Part shown: positions 1 through 8,314 of the stretch, one piece after another
Numbering within the stretch: position 1 is the stretch's first letter
Layout: each line of letters starts with the position of its first letter
Source: Actinomadura montaniterrae
GTDB lineage: Bacteria; Actinomycetota; Actinomycetes; Streptosporangiales; Streptosporangiaceae
DNA length: 64,000 nucleotides
Direction of reading: 5' to 3'
Assembly: GCF_008923365.1 (NCBI RefSeq)
Contig: NZ_WBMR01000001.1
Coordinates: forward strand, 186,001 to 250,000
The notes under the pieces: generated by a model
Databases searched by the model: none
What the model was told of the DNA's origin: nothing
What the model saw: only the letters and a program-made list of their open reading frames with translations
Program-made: the position numbers and the translations under genes

Positions 1-1269
1 GCCGCGCTCCTGTCCACCGCGACGGCCTGCGGCGGCTCCGGCGACTCCGGAGGCTCCGTCACGCTCACCTACCGCCTCTGGGACGACCAGCAGAAGGCCG
101 GCTACCAGAAGGTGATGGCCGCCTTCGAGAAGGCCGACCCCGGCGTCCGCGTGAAGATCGAGCTGCTTCCGTACGACCAGTACTGGACCAAGATGACCGC
201 CGACGCGGTCGCGGGCACGGCGCCGGACGTCTTCTGGATGCAGACCTCGCAGTTCCCCGAGTTCGTCACCAAGGGGATCCTGGCCGACCTGGGCGGCCTC
301 AAGCTCGACACCTCCAAGTACAACGCGAACGTCGTGCAGTCCTACACCTACAAGGGCAAGCTGTACGGCGTGCCGAAGGACTTCGGCATCGTCGGGCTCC
401 TCTACAACGAGGACCTGTTCAAGAAGGCCGGCGTCACGATGCCGGACAAGCTCACCTGGGCGCCCGACGGCTCGGGGACCCTGCTGGAGACGGCCCGCAA
501 GCTGACGGTCGACGACAACGGCAAGCATCCGGACCAGCCGGGATTCGACGCCGGCAAGGTGAAGCAGTACGGCTTCGCGTCCTGGAACCATTACCAGACC
601 CAGTGGATGAACTGGGTGAGCTCCAACGGCGGCAAGCTGGTCGACAAGCCGTTCGGCAAGTACGCCTTCAACGACGCCGCCTCGGTGCAGGCGCTGCAGT
701 TCGGCGTCGACCTGGTGAACAAGTACCACGTGGCGCCGCCCGCCGCGCAGACCAACCCGCCCAGCGACAAGATCAACGAGATGTTCAAGCAGGGCCGGGT
801 GGCGATGTTCCCGGCGAACAACGCGCTGCTGCCGTTCGTCGCCCCCGGCGCGAACTTCAAGATCGGCATCGCGCCGATGCCCGCGGGCCCCGCCGGACGC
901 GTCGTGAACATCAACGGGCTCTCCGAGGCCGTCTACGCCAGGAGCCCGCACAAGGAGGCGGCGATGAAGCTGGCCCGCTTCCTCTCGGGTCCCGAGGCCC
1001 AGAAGATCATGGCGGACGGCGGCTACGTCTTCCCCGCGCTGGACGGCCTCTCCCAGGGCTACCTCGACTACTGGAAGCAGAAGGGCCTGGACGTCTCGCC
1101 CTTCCTCGAGGAGTCGCGGGGCGCCACGTTCAACCTGCCCGTCACGACCGGCTTCACCGCGTTCGAGAACAAGCTCAACCAGACCTTCAACGACATGTAC
1201 CTCGGCAAGCTCACCCCGCAGCAGGCCGCCGACCAGGCCGTCCACGACGGCGACGCGCTGGTCAAGTAG
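1..1269 (+). CDS. ABC transporter sugar-binding lipoprotein (5' end outside window)
   Basis: This is an extracellular solute-binding protein of the family-1 (sugar) type, which captures a carbohydrate and hands it to an ABC permease. The reading frame is open from base 1, so the start codon lies outside the window. The visible N-terminus (LLSTATAC, then a Gly/Ser-rich stretch) looks like the end of a lipoprotein signal peptide with the acylated Cys at about residue 10. The mature part begins with a typical strand (SVTLTYRLWDD) and contains the usual hinge features (DVFWMQTSQFPEF, YGVPKDFGIVGLLYNEDLFKKAG, MFPANNALLP). No permease genes are visible; they would have to lie upstream. It is followed after 12 bp by a PhoD-like gene and heads a run of glycan-degrading genes, so its ligand is probably a galactose- or hexosamine-containing sugar (inference). 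Confidence 0.93.
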   Translation, partial: AALLSTATACGGSGDSGGSVTLTYRLWDDQQKAGYQKVMAAFEKADPGVRVKIELLPYDQYWTKMTADAVAGTAPDVFWMQTSQFPEFVTKGILADLGGLKLDTSKYNANVVQSYTYKGKLYGVPKDFGIVGLLYNEDLFKKAGVTMPDKLTWAPDGSGTLLETARKLTVDDNGKHPDQPGFDAGKVKQYGFASWNHYQTQWMNWVSSNGGKLVDKPFGKYAFNDAASVQALQFGVDLVNKYHVAPPAAQTNPPSDKINEMFKQGRVAMFPANNALLPFVAPGANFKIGIAPMPAGPAGRVVNINGLSEAVYARSPHKEAAMKLARFLSGPEAQKIMADGGYVFPALDGLSQGYLDYWKQKGLDVSPFLEESRGATFNLPVTTGFTAFENKLNQTFNDMYLGKLTPQQAADQAVHDGDALVK

Positions 1270-1281
1270 TCGAGGAGCCTC

Positions 1282-2829
1282 ATGATCACCCGGCGTTCCC
1301 TTCTCGCCGGGGGCGCGAGCCTGGGCATCGCCGCCGCACTGGGTGTCCCACCCGTGCGCGCGGCGGCCCGGCGCGCCCCGCTGGGCGAGGTGTTCCGGCT
1401 CGGTGTCGCCTCCGGCGAACCGGCCCCCGACGGCGTCGTCCTGTGGACCCGCCTCGCCACGGACCCGCTCGCCCCCGACGGCCTCGGCGGCATGCCGCAC
1501 CGTCCCGTCCCCGTCGAATGGCAGGTCGCCGAGGACGAGCGGTTCCGCAAGATCGTCCGGAGCGGCGCGCAGGTCGCGGTTCCCGAGTCCGCGCACAGCG
1601 TGCACGTCGAACTCGACGGCCTGCGGCCCGGCGCCGAGTACTTCTACCGCTTCAAGGCCGCGGGGCAGGTGTCACCGGTGGGCCGGACGCTCACCGCGCC
1701 GGCGCCCGGCACGAGCGGCCGCGCCCTCAACCTCTCCTTCACCTCCTGCGCCGACTACCAGGTCGGCTGGTTCACGGCCTACCGGAGAATGGCGGAGGAC
1801 CATCCGGATCTCATCGCCTTCCTGGGCGACTACATCTACGAATACGGCGACTACAAGTACCCCGTGCGGGACCAGGCGGGCGGCGAATGCTTCGACCTCG
1901 CCGGCTACCGGCTGCGGCACACCCAGCACAAGACCGACCCGGAACTGCAGCTCGCGCACGCGGTCGCTCCATGGGTCACCGTCTTCGACGACCACGACGT
2001 CGAGAACGCCTGGGCGGGCGACGTGCCCGAGCAGCCCGATCCGCCGTTCCTGCCCAGGCGGGCCGCCGCGTTCCAGGCTTTCTACGAGAACATGCCGCTG
2101 CGCCGCGCGCAGAAGCCCGTCGGCGCGGCGCTCCACCTGTACCGGACGGTGCGGTGGGGATCGGTCGCCAACCTCCACATGCTCGACACCCGCCAGTACC
2201 GCGACCTGTACGCCTGCAACGACGGCAAGTCGGGGACGATCGGCGCCGACTGCACCGAACGCCTCGCTCCGAACCGCACCATCCTCGGCCAGGAGCAGGA
2301 GGACTGGCTCGCCGGCCAGCTGAAAGAGTCGAGAGCAACGTGGGACCTCCTCGTCCAGCAGGTCTTCTTCATGGAGATGGACTGGACGAACGGCGAGGCG
2401 AAGGGCTACTCCAACGAGGGCTGGGACGGCTACACCGCCAGCCGCAACCGCGTGGCCGCGGCGATCGACGACAACAAGCGCAACGGGGTCGTCCTCACCG
2501 GTGACGTGCATTCGCACTGGGCGGGCGAGGTCAAGCGCGACTACCAGGACCCCGAGTCGAAGTCGGTGGCGGTCGAACTCGTGAGCACGTCGGTCACGTC
2601 CGCGGGCAACGGCCTGGACGAATACCCGAACACCGCGCAGCTGCTCGCCGAGAACCCGCACGTCAAGTTCTTCAACGGGCGGCGCGGCTATGTCCGCAGC
2701 GTCATCTCCGGACGGGAGATGAAGGTCGACTTCCGGTCGCTTCCCGTCGTGACCCAGCCCTACGCGCTCGCCTACACCTCCGGCTCGTTCGCGATCGAGC
2801 CGGGCGACCCGAGCCTCCACCCGGCCTGA
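1282..2829 (+). CDS. PhoD-like alkaline phosphatase, Tat-exported
   Basis: This 515-residue protein has a twin-arginine signal (MITRRSLLAGGASLG), so folded export by Tat is expected. The N-terminal beta domain (about residues 35-150) is followed by the metallophosphatase domain. Visible metal-site motifs are FLGDYIYEYG, FDDHDVENAW and LTGDVHSHW, as in PhoD/phospholipase D-type phosphodiesterases that use Fe/Ca. Family members hydrolyse phosphomonoesters and phosphodiesters, including wall teichoic acids and phospholipids. Start is ATG 1282, 12 bp after the binding-protein stop and preceded by GAGGAG. The gene sits inside the glycan-degradation operon, so removing phosphate or phosphodiester decorations from a glycan is a plausible role, but that is inference. 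Confidence 0.92.
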   Translation: MITRRSLLAGGASLGIAAALGVPPVRAAARRAPLGEVFRLGVASGEPAPDGVVLWTRLATDPLAPDGLGGMPHRPVPVEWQVAEDERFRKIVRSGAQVAVPESAHSVHVELDGLRPGAEYFYRFKAAGQVSPVGRTLTAPAPGTSGRALNLSFTSCADYQVGWFTAYRRMAEDHPDLIAFLGDYIYEYGDYKYPVRDQAGGECFDLAGYRLRHTQHKTDPELQLAHAVAPWVTVFDDHDVENAWAGDVPEQPDPPFLPRRAAAFQAFYENMPLRRAQKPVGAALHLYRTVRWGSVANLHMLDTRQYRDLYACNDGKSGTIGADCTERLAPNRTILGQEQEDWLAGQLKESRATWDLLVQQVFFMEMDWTNGEAKGYSNEGWDGYTASRNRVAAAIDDNKRNGVVLTGDVHSHWAGEVKRDYQDPESKSVAVELVSTSVTSAGNGLDEYPNTAQLLAENPHVKFFNGRRGYVRSVISGREMKVDFRSLPVVTQPYALAYTSGSFAIEPGDPSLHPA

Positions 2830-2839
2830 CAGGACGATC

Positions 2840-4846
2840 ATGCGCAGACGCGTGACCGCCGCCCTCGCGGCGGTGCTCCTCGCCATGTCCACCGTGCCGC
2901 AGTCCGGTGCGATGGCCCGCTCGGCGGCGCCGCCCGCCATCGACACCCCGCCGATGGGCTGGAGCAGCCGGGCCCTCGGCTGCTCCGTCGCCGACGCCTC
3001 GGTGCGCCAGGCGGCCACCGGCCTGGCGGCGCTCAAGGCCGCCGGCTACCGCTACGTGATCATCGACGACTGCTGGGAGGCGGGGGAGCGCGACTCCTCC
3101 GGACGGCTGGCCGCCGACCCCGGCCGCTTCCCCGACGGCATGAAGGCGCTGGTCGACACGGTTCACGCCGAGGGCCTGAAGTTCGGCCTCAATCTGTCCG
3201 CGGGCACCAAGACCTGCGCGGGCGGTGGTCCCGGCTCCTACGGGCATGAGGCGGACGACGCCGCGCTCGTCAAGGAGTGGGGCGTCGACTACGTCAAGTA
3301 CGACTACTGCTCGATCCCGACCGCCGACTTCCCCGGGCAGAACTCCCAGGCCATCGCTCAGAAGCTCTACCCGCGCATGCGCGAGGCGCTCGGCGACGGG
3401 ATCGCGTTCGCCATGAACAACGAGGACGGCAACAGCGTCCCGTGGCTGTGGGGCGGGCAGCTCGCCACCACCTGGCGGACGAACGTCGTCACCAAGCCGA
3501 TCACGGACTCCTACGCGAGCATGCTCGGCATCTGGGAGACCGCGATGCTGCGCCTGCAGTACGCCGGCCCGCACAGCTACGCCGACCCGGACCTGCTGCA
3601 GGCGGGCCTCGGCGGCATGACCGACACCGAGTACCGCACGCAGGTCAGCCTGTGGGCGATGGCCGCCGCCCCGCTGATCCTGCAGGCCGCCCCGGCCAAG
3701 GCGCCCGCCGCGATCGTCGCCAACCCGCGCGTGGTCGCGGTCGACCAGGACGCGCTCGGCCGTCCCGCCGCCTTCGCCCACACCGACGGCTGGTACCACG
3801 TCCTGTCCCGGCCGCTGGCGGGCGGCGACACGGCCGTCGCCCTCTACAACGAGAGCGACCGGGAGAAGACGATCTCCACCACCGCGAGCGAGCTGAAACT
3901 GCCCGCCGCGTCCCGCTACCGCCTGGAAGACCTGTGGAGTGGGGCCGCCTGGAGCACCACCGGGGACATCGCTGCGGCGGTGCCCGCGCACGGCACCGTC
4001 ATGTACCGCGTCAGCACGCGGCGGGATTCGTCCGCGCCTTTGCCGACCTACGAGATCGACCCCGCCACCGTCCTGGGGGAGACCCGGGCCACCACCGTCG
4101 AGCCCGGCAAGGACAACTCCCTGCTGACGCGGGTGACCAACACCGGGGGCACCGCACCGGTACGGGACGTCGCCGTCTCGCTGACCGTGCCCGACGGCTG
4201 GAAGGCGAAGGCGGTGACCCCGTCCACCTCCGAGAGGCTGGCGCCGGGTGCGGCGTTCACCACCCGATGGACGATCACTCCGCCCGCTGGAGCCGCGCAG
4301 CGCGACTATCCGCTGACCGGGAAAGTCACCTCCGACCGCTGGAAGGGCGGGCTCGACGGGAGCGCGGTCGTCCACGTGGCGACCGCCCCCGGCTCCGGTA
4401 CGAGCTACCTCAGCGACGTGCCGTGGGCGACGATGGTGAACCACCTCGGCCCCGTCGAGAAGGACATGAGCGGCGGCAACGCCGCCGCCGGCGACGGGCA
4501 CACGCTCACCATCGGCGGCGTCCGGTACGCCAAGGGCCTCGGCGCGCAGGCCCCCGCCGAGATCGGCTACTACACCGCCGGGCGCTGTACGACCGTCGCG
4601 TTCTCCGCCGGGATCGACGACGAGGTCGACGCGCCCGGAGCCGTCCGCGGCTCGGCGGACTTCCAGGTGTGGGCAGACGGGGAACTGGCCGCCCGCACCG
4701 GCGTCCTCACCGGCGACCAACCGCCCCGGAAGGTCACCGCGTCCGTCAAGGGAGCCCGGTACATCCGCCTCGTCGCCACCAACGGCGGCGACAACGCCTA
4801 TTTCGATCACACCGACTTCGCCGACGCGAAGATCACCTGCGACTGA
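2840..4846 (+). CDS. Secreted GH27 alpha-galactosidase-like protein with NEW3 and NPCBM domains
   Basis: A 668-residue secreted enzyme. Residues 1-30 form a Sec signal peptide (RRR, hydrophobic core, AMA-R). Residues 33-400 match the GH27/GH36-like barrel: TPPMGWSS, DDCW, and the nucleophile motif YVKYDYC with Asp155. Residues 405-510 look like the NEW3 alpha-galactosidase-associated domain, and 520-668 like an NPCBM carbohydrate-binding module. Odd point: the region that usually reads WRTTGDI and carries the catalytic acid/base Asp reads WRTNVVTKPI (residues 212-221), so the second catalytic Asp is not obvious; Asp223 just after it could substitute. The expected activity is release of terminal alpha-galactose, but specificity is uncertain. 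The ATG lies 10 bp after the PhoD-like gene. Confidence 0.88.
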   Translation: MRRRVTAALAAVLLAMSTVPQSGAMARSAAPPAIDTPPMGWSSRALGCSVADASVRQAATGLAALKAAGYRYVIIDDCWEAGERDSSGRLAADPGRFPDGMKALVDTVHAEGLKFGLNLSAGTKTCAGGGPGSYGHEADDAALVKEWGVDYVKYDYCSIPTADFPGQNSQAIAQKLYPRMREALGDGIAFAMNNEDGNSVPWLWGGQLATTWRTNVVTKPITDSYASMLGIWETAMLRLQYAGPHSYADPDLLQAGLGGMTDTEYRTQVSLWAMAAAPLILQAAPAKAPAAIVANPRVVAVDQDALGRPAAFAHTDGWYHVLSRPLAGGDTAVALYNESDREKTISTTASELKLPAASRYRLEDLWSGAAWSTTGDIAAAVPAHGTVMYRVSTRRDSSAPLPTYEIDPATVLGETRATTVEPGKDNSLLTRVTNTGGTAPVRDVAVSLTVPDGWKAKAVTPSTSERLAPGAAFTTRWTITPPAGAAQRDYPLTGKVTSDRWKGGLDGSAVVHVATAPGSGTSYLSDVPWATMVNHLGPVEKDMSGGNAAAGDGHTLTIGGVRYAKGLGAQAPAEIGYYTAGRCTTVAFSAGIDDEVDAPGAVRGSADFQVWADGELAARTGVLTGDQPPRKVTASVKGARYIRLVATNGGDNAYFDHTDFADAKITCD

Positions 4847-4857
4847 CGGGGGCATCG

Positions 4858-6468
4858 ATGGTCATTCCGAAACCGGTACGTCTCGACACGCGTCCGGGAC
4901 GGCTCGTCCTCGACCGGCACACCACCCTGACCGCCGCCCCCGCGCTCGCCGAGGTCGCCGCCTGGCTGCGCGGCGAGCTGAGCCCCGTCACCGGCGGCGA
5001 GCTGCCGCCCGGGCCGCGGCCGGGCGGGATCACGCTCGCGGTCCGGGAGATGCCGCCGGAGGCGTACCGGCTGAGCGTCGAGGACGGCGGCGCGCTCATC
5101 GAGGCCGCCGACGCCGCGGGCGCGTTCTACGGCGCGCAGACCCTCCGGCAGCTCCTCCCGCCCGAGGCGTACCGGAAGGCGGCCGCCGGCCGGAGCCTCC
5201 CGCTGCCGCATGTCCGGATCGAGGACCGGCCGCGGTTCGCCTGGCGCGGCTGCCTCCTCGACGTCGCCCGGAACTTCCTCCCCAAGGCGGACCTGCTGCG
5301 CTTCATCGACCTGATGGCCGTGCACAAGCTCAACGTCCTCCACCTGCACCTCACCGACGACCAGGGCTGGCGGCTGGAGATCAGGCGCTATCCGCGGCTG
5401 ACCGGGGTCGGTGCGTGGCGCCGGGAGAGCCAGGTCGGCTGGAACGGTCCCGGCGACGGCCGCCCCCACGGCGGCTACTACAGCCAGGACGACGTCCGCG
5501 AGATCGTCGCCTACGCCGCCCGGCGGCACATCACCGTCGTCCCGGAGATCGACCTGCCCGGCCACACCCAGGCGGCGATCGCCGCCCACCCCGAGCTCGG
5601 CAACCTCGACACCCCCCTCGACGTCGCCACGACCTGGGGCGTGGGCCCGAACGTCCTCAACGCCGAGGAGCACACGGTCGCGTTCTTCCAGAACGTCCTG
5701 GACGAGGTCGTGGAGCTGTTCCCGAGCCCGTACATCAGCATCGGCGGCGACGAGTGCCGCAAGGACCAGTGGCGGGCGAGCCCGGCCGCGCAGCGCCGGA
5801 TCCGCGAGCTCGGCCTGCGCGACGAGGCGGACCTGCAGAGCTGGATCATCGGCCGGATCGCGAGCCACCTCGCCGCCCACGGCCGGCGCACGGTCGGCTG
5901 GGACGAGATCCTGGAGGGACGGGGCGCGCCCGAGCACGCCGTCATCACCTCGTGGCGGGACGACCACGGCACCGTGGTCGCCGCCAAGAGCGGACACGAC
6001 GTCGTTCCCTGCCCCAACACCTCCGTCTACCTGGACTACCGCCAGGCGCCCGGCGACGAGGAGCCGGTGCCGTTCGGCACCGTCCTCACGGTCGACGACG
6101 TCTACGCCTTCGAACCGATCCCGTCCGCGCTCGCGGGGGACCGGGCGGCCCGGCGCGTCCTCGGCGCCCAGTGCTGCCTGTGGACCGAGCTGATCGACTC
6201 CACGCGGCAGCTGGACTACATGGCCTTCCCCCGGCTCGCCGCCTTCGCCGAGACGGTGTGGAGCAGCGAGGACCGGGACCCGGCCGGGTTCCGGCGGCGG
6301 CTCGGCGCCCACCTGGACCGCCTCACCGCGCTCGGCGTGGAGTACCGTCCCGAAACGGGACCGCTGCCCTGGCAGCGCCGCCCCGGCGTGGCCGGGCGTC
6401 CCGAGGAGGACGACGCCTGGCAGGCGAAGGTCTCCGAATGGACCCGTCCGCTCCGCGAAGGCCGCTGA
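4858..6468 (+). CDS. GH20 beta-N-acetylhexosaminidase
   Basis: A 536-residue glycoside hydrolase family 20 enzyme that removes terminal GlcNAc/GalNAc by substrate-assisted catalysis. Residues 1-120 form the GH20b accessory domain; the barrel starts at about 125 (FAWRGCLLDVARNF). The catalytic Asp-Glu pair is Asp298-Glu299 in SIGGDEC, with the HLHLTDDQGWRLEI and PEIDLPGH motifs present. No signal peptide or membrane segment is visible, so it probably acts in the cytoplasm on imported oligosaccharides. The frame is open far upstream, but the start ATG 4858 is chosen because it begins 11 bp after the GH27 stop and gives the family N-terminus. Confidence 0.93.
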   Translation: MVIPKPVRLDTRPGRLVLDRHTTLTAAPALAEVAAWLRGELSPVTGGELPPGPRPGGITLAVREMPPEAYRLSVEDGGALIEAADAAGAFYGAQTLRQLLPPEAYRKAAAGRSLPLPHVRIEDRPRFAWRGCLLDVARNFLPKADLLRFIDLMAVHKLNVLHLHLTDDQGWRLEIRRYPRLTGVGAWRRESQVGWNGPGDGRPHGGYYSQDDVREIVAYAARRHITVVPEIDLPGHTQAAIAAHPELGNLDTPLDVATTWGVGPNVLNAEEHTVAFFQNVLDEVVELFPSPYISIGGDECRKDQWRASPAAQRRIRELGLRDEADLQSWIIGRIASHLAAHGRRTVGWDEILEGRGAPEHAVITSWRDDHGTVVAAKSGHDVVPCPNTSVYLDYRQAPGDEEPVPFGTVLTVDDVYAFEPIPSALAGDRAARRVLGAQCCLWTELIDSTRQLDYMAFPRLAAFAETVWSSEDRDPAGFRRRLGAHLDRLTALGVEYRPETGPLPWQRRPGVAGRPEEDDAWQAKVSEWTRPLREGR

Positions 6469-6475
6469 GGCGGCC

Positions 6476-7525
6476 ATGCCCGATCTCCACGATCTGCGGC
6501 TGTCCGACTATGCGCCGCGCCCGAGCGTCGCCATCCCCGGGAGCCGTGTTCCGCGGCCGCGGTACCGATGCGTCGACGTCCACAACCACCTGGGCCGCTG
6601 GCTCACCGGAGACGGCGGATGGATGGCGCCGGACGTGGGCCGGCTGCTCGCCCTCATGGACGAGCACGACGTGGCCGCCATCGTGAACCTCGACGGCATG
6701 TGGGGGGAGGAGCTGTCGGCCAACCTCGACCGCTACGACCACGCCCACCCGGGCCGGTTCCTCACGTTCTGCCAGCTCGACTGGGGCCTGCTCCGCGAGC
6801 GCGACGGCGTCGGACGGCTGGTGAGCAGCCTGGAGGACTCACGCGCGCGCGGGGCCCGCGGCCTGAAGGTCTGGAAGATGCTCGGCCTGCACCACACCGG
6901 ACCCGACGGCCGCCTGGTCCTGCCGGACGATCCGCGCCTCGCCCCCGTCTTCGCCGCGGCGGGAGACCTCGGCCTGCCCGTGCTGATCCACACCGCCGAT
7001 CCGGTGGCGTTCTTCCACCCCGCCGACCGGCACAACGAGCGGCTCGAAGAACTGCTGGCCCATCCGGACTGGCACTTCGGCCGCCCCGGCCTTCCGTCCT
7101 TCCCACGACTCATGGACGCCCTGGAGGGCCTCGTCGCCGCCCACCCGCGCACCGTCTTCATAGGCGCGCACGTCGGCTGCTACGCCGAGGACCTCCGCTG
7201 GGTCTCGCGCATGCTGGACGAGCATCCGAACTTCCACATCGACATCGCCGGCAGGCTCGCCGAACTCGGCCGCCGCCCGCGCGCGGCCCGGACGCTGTTC
7301 ACCCGCCACCCGGACCGCGTCCTGTTCGGCACCGACGCGTTCCCGCTCTCGGCGTCCTCGTACCCCACGCACTACCGCTTCCTGGAGACCGCCGACGAAC
7401 ACTTTCCCTACGCCCCCGACGAGGAGATCCCGCCCCAGGGCCGCTGGGCCATATCCGCACTCGACCTCCCTGACGACGTGCTGGAAAAGGTGTACAGCGG
7501 CAACGCCTTGCGCCTACTCCGGTAG
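6476..7525 (+). CDS. Amidohydrolase-2 family metal-dependent hydrolase
   Basis: A 349-residue TIM-barrel protein of the amidohydrolase_2 type (decarboxylases and lactone/amide hydrolases). Metal-site motifs are DVHNHLG near the N-terminus, LIHTADP, VFIGAHVGC and a terminal Asp in LFGTDAFP. It is cytoplasmic (no signal or TM). It starts 7 bp after the hexosaminidase and 12 bp before the SGNH gene, so it is clearly co-transcribed. In a sugar operon such a protein might hydrolyse a sugar lactone or remove an acyl group, but the substrate cannot be read from the sequence. Confidence 0.88.
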   Translation: MPDLHDLRLSDYAPRPSVAIPGSRVPRPRYRCVDVHNHLGRWLTGDGGWMAPDVGRLLALMDEHDVAAIVNLDGMWGEELSANLDRYDHAHPGRFLTFCQLDWGLLRERDGVGRLVSSLEDSRARGARGLKVWKMLGLHHTGPDGRLVLPDDPRLAPVFAAAGDLGLPVLIHTADPVAFFHPADRHNERLEELLAHPDWHFGRPGLPSFPRLMDALEGLVAAHPRTVFIGAHVGCYAEDLRWVSRMLDEHPNFHIDIAGRLAELGRRPRAARTLFTRHPDRVLFGTDAFPLSASSYPTHYRFLETADEHFPYAPDEEIPPQGRWAISALDLPDDVLEKVYSGNALRLLR

Positions 7526-7537
7526 CGGCAGGCCGAC

Positions 7538-8197
7538 GTGAACGCGGAGGCAGCACCCAGAAGGGACTGGAAAGTGACCCAGGCAGGAAAAATCACCTGG
7601 CCCAATAGCGGAACGCTGCGAGTCAACTTCCTCGGCGACTCCGTCGGCTACCGGGGATCCTTCGCCAGCACGCTGGAGAACTCCTGGCGGTATCTCATGC
7701 GGGCCCGCCTGGAGTCGGTCGGCCCGGTCGCCTACGGCAGTTACGACCACACCCACAATGCCAATGGCAACACCGTCTTCACCTCGGTCTCCAACGTCAG
7801 CGGCGGCGAGGACCTGACGTTCGTCATGCTGGGCACCAACAACGTCCGGGAGGCGCAGGAGTACAACGCCTTCTCCTCCGACTGCGCCTCTGCGCTGGAC
7901 CGGGTTCGCGCCGCCGCGCCGGACGCGCTGCTGGTGGTCGGAGGAACATGGATGCCGAGCAACGGAGGACCATGGGCCGACTGCGAGCGCGTCGCGCACT
8001 ACAACGTGCTGATCGCGGAGCAGGCGCACAAGCACGACGGCCTGTACGTCCCGTTCACCGACTTGTTCGACCACGCCCCGAACCGCCACCCGACGGGAGA
8101 TCCGGCATTCGGCGGATACACCACCGACGGATTCCACCCGAACGACACCGGGCATCGAGCGATCTATGACCGGTACCGGATCGCGCTCAGCCTCTAG
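7538..8197 (+). CDS. SGNH/GDSL-type hydrolase
   Basis: A 219-residue esterase-like protein, last gene of the operon. Block I is FLGDSVGYRG with the nucleophile Ser35 (VNFLGDS), block III appears as MLGTNNV, and block V as DGFHPNDTGH carrying the Asp-x-x-His pair. These are the four-block signatures of SGNH hydrolases that deacylate carbohydrates, lipids or peptidoglycan. No signal peptide is visible, in contrast to many secreted members. GTG 7538 is the upstream-most start; the conserved domain begins only at about residue 26, so a later start is possible. In this context a sugar O-deacetylase role is plausible but unproven. Confidence 0.85.
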   Translation: MNAEAAPRRDWKVTQAGKITWPNSGTLRVNFLGDSVGYRGSFASTLENSWRYLMRARLESVGPVAYGSYDHTHNANGNTVFTSVSNVSGGEDLTFVMLGTNNVREAQEYNAFSSDCASALDRVRAAAPDALLVVGGTWMPSNGGPWADCERVAHYNVLIAEQAHKHDGLYVPFTDLFDHAPNRHPTGDPAFGGYTTDGFHPNDTGHRAIYDRYRIALSL

Positions 8198-8210
8198 CCC
8201 CCCGAAAGGC

Positions 8211-8242
8211 CCAACGACCGGACCCGCCAGCGGTTCCGTTGG
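8211..8242. terminator. Candidate terminator hairpin between convergent genes
   Basis: CCAACGACCG pairs with CGGTTCCGTTGG across a 10-nt loop (a 10-bp stem with a 2-nt bulge), 13 bp after the SGNH stop and between two convergent genes. There is no strong U-run, as is common for actinomycete terminators. Confidence 0.45.
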
Positions 8243-8314
8243 AGGCCCGACCCTGCCGCGGCCACCGCGGAACGAAGCCCGGGCGTCGCAGCCGGTCTCG
8301 GCGCCCGCCGAAGC

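Noticed and set aside
603..6686. Long open frames of 400-1000 codons on both strands overlapping the glycan operon
   Set aside because: They are Arg/Pro/Gly-rich shadows caused by high GC at third positions and show no domain; the named genes in other frames have clear motifs.
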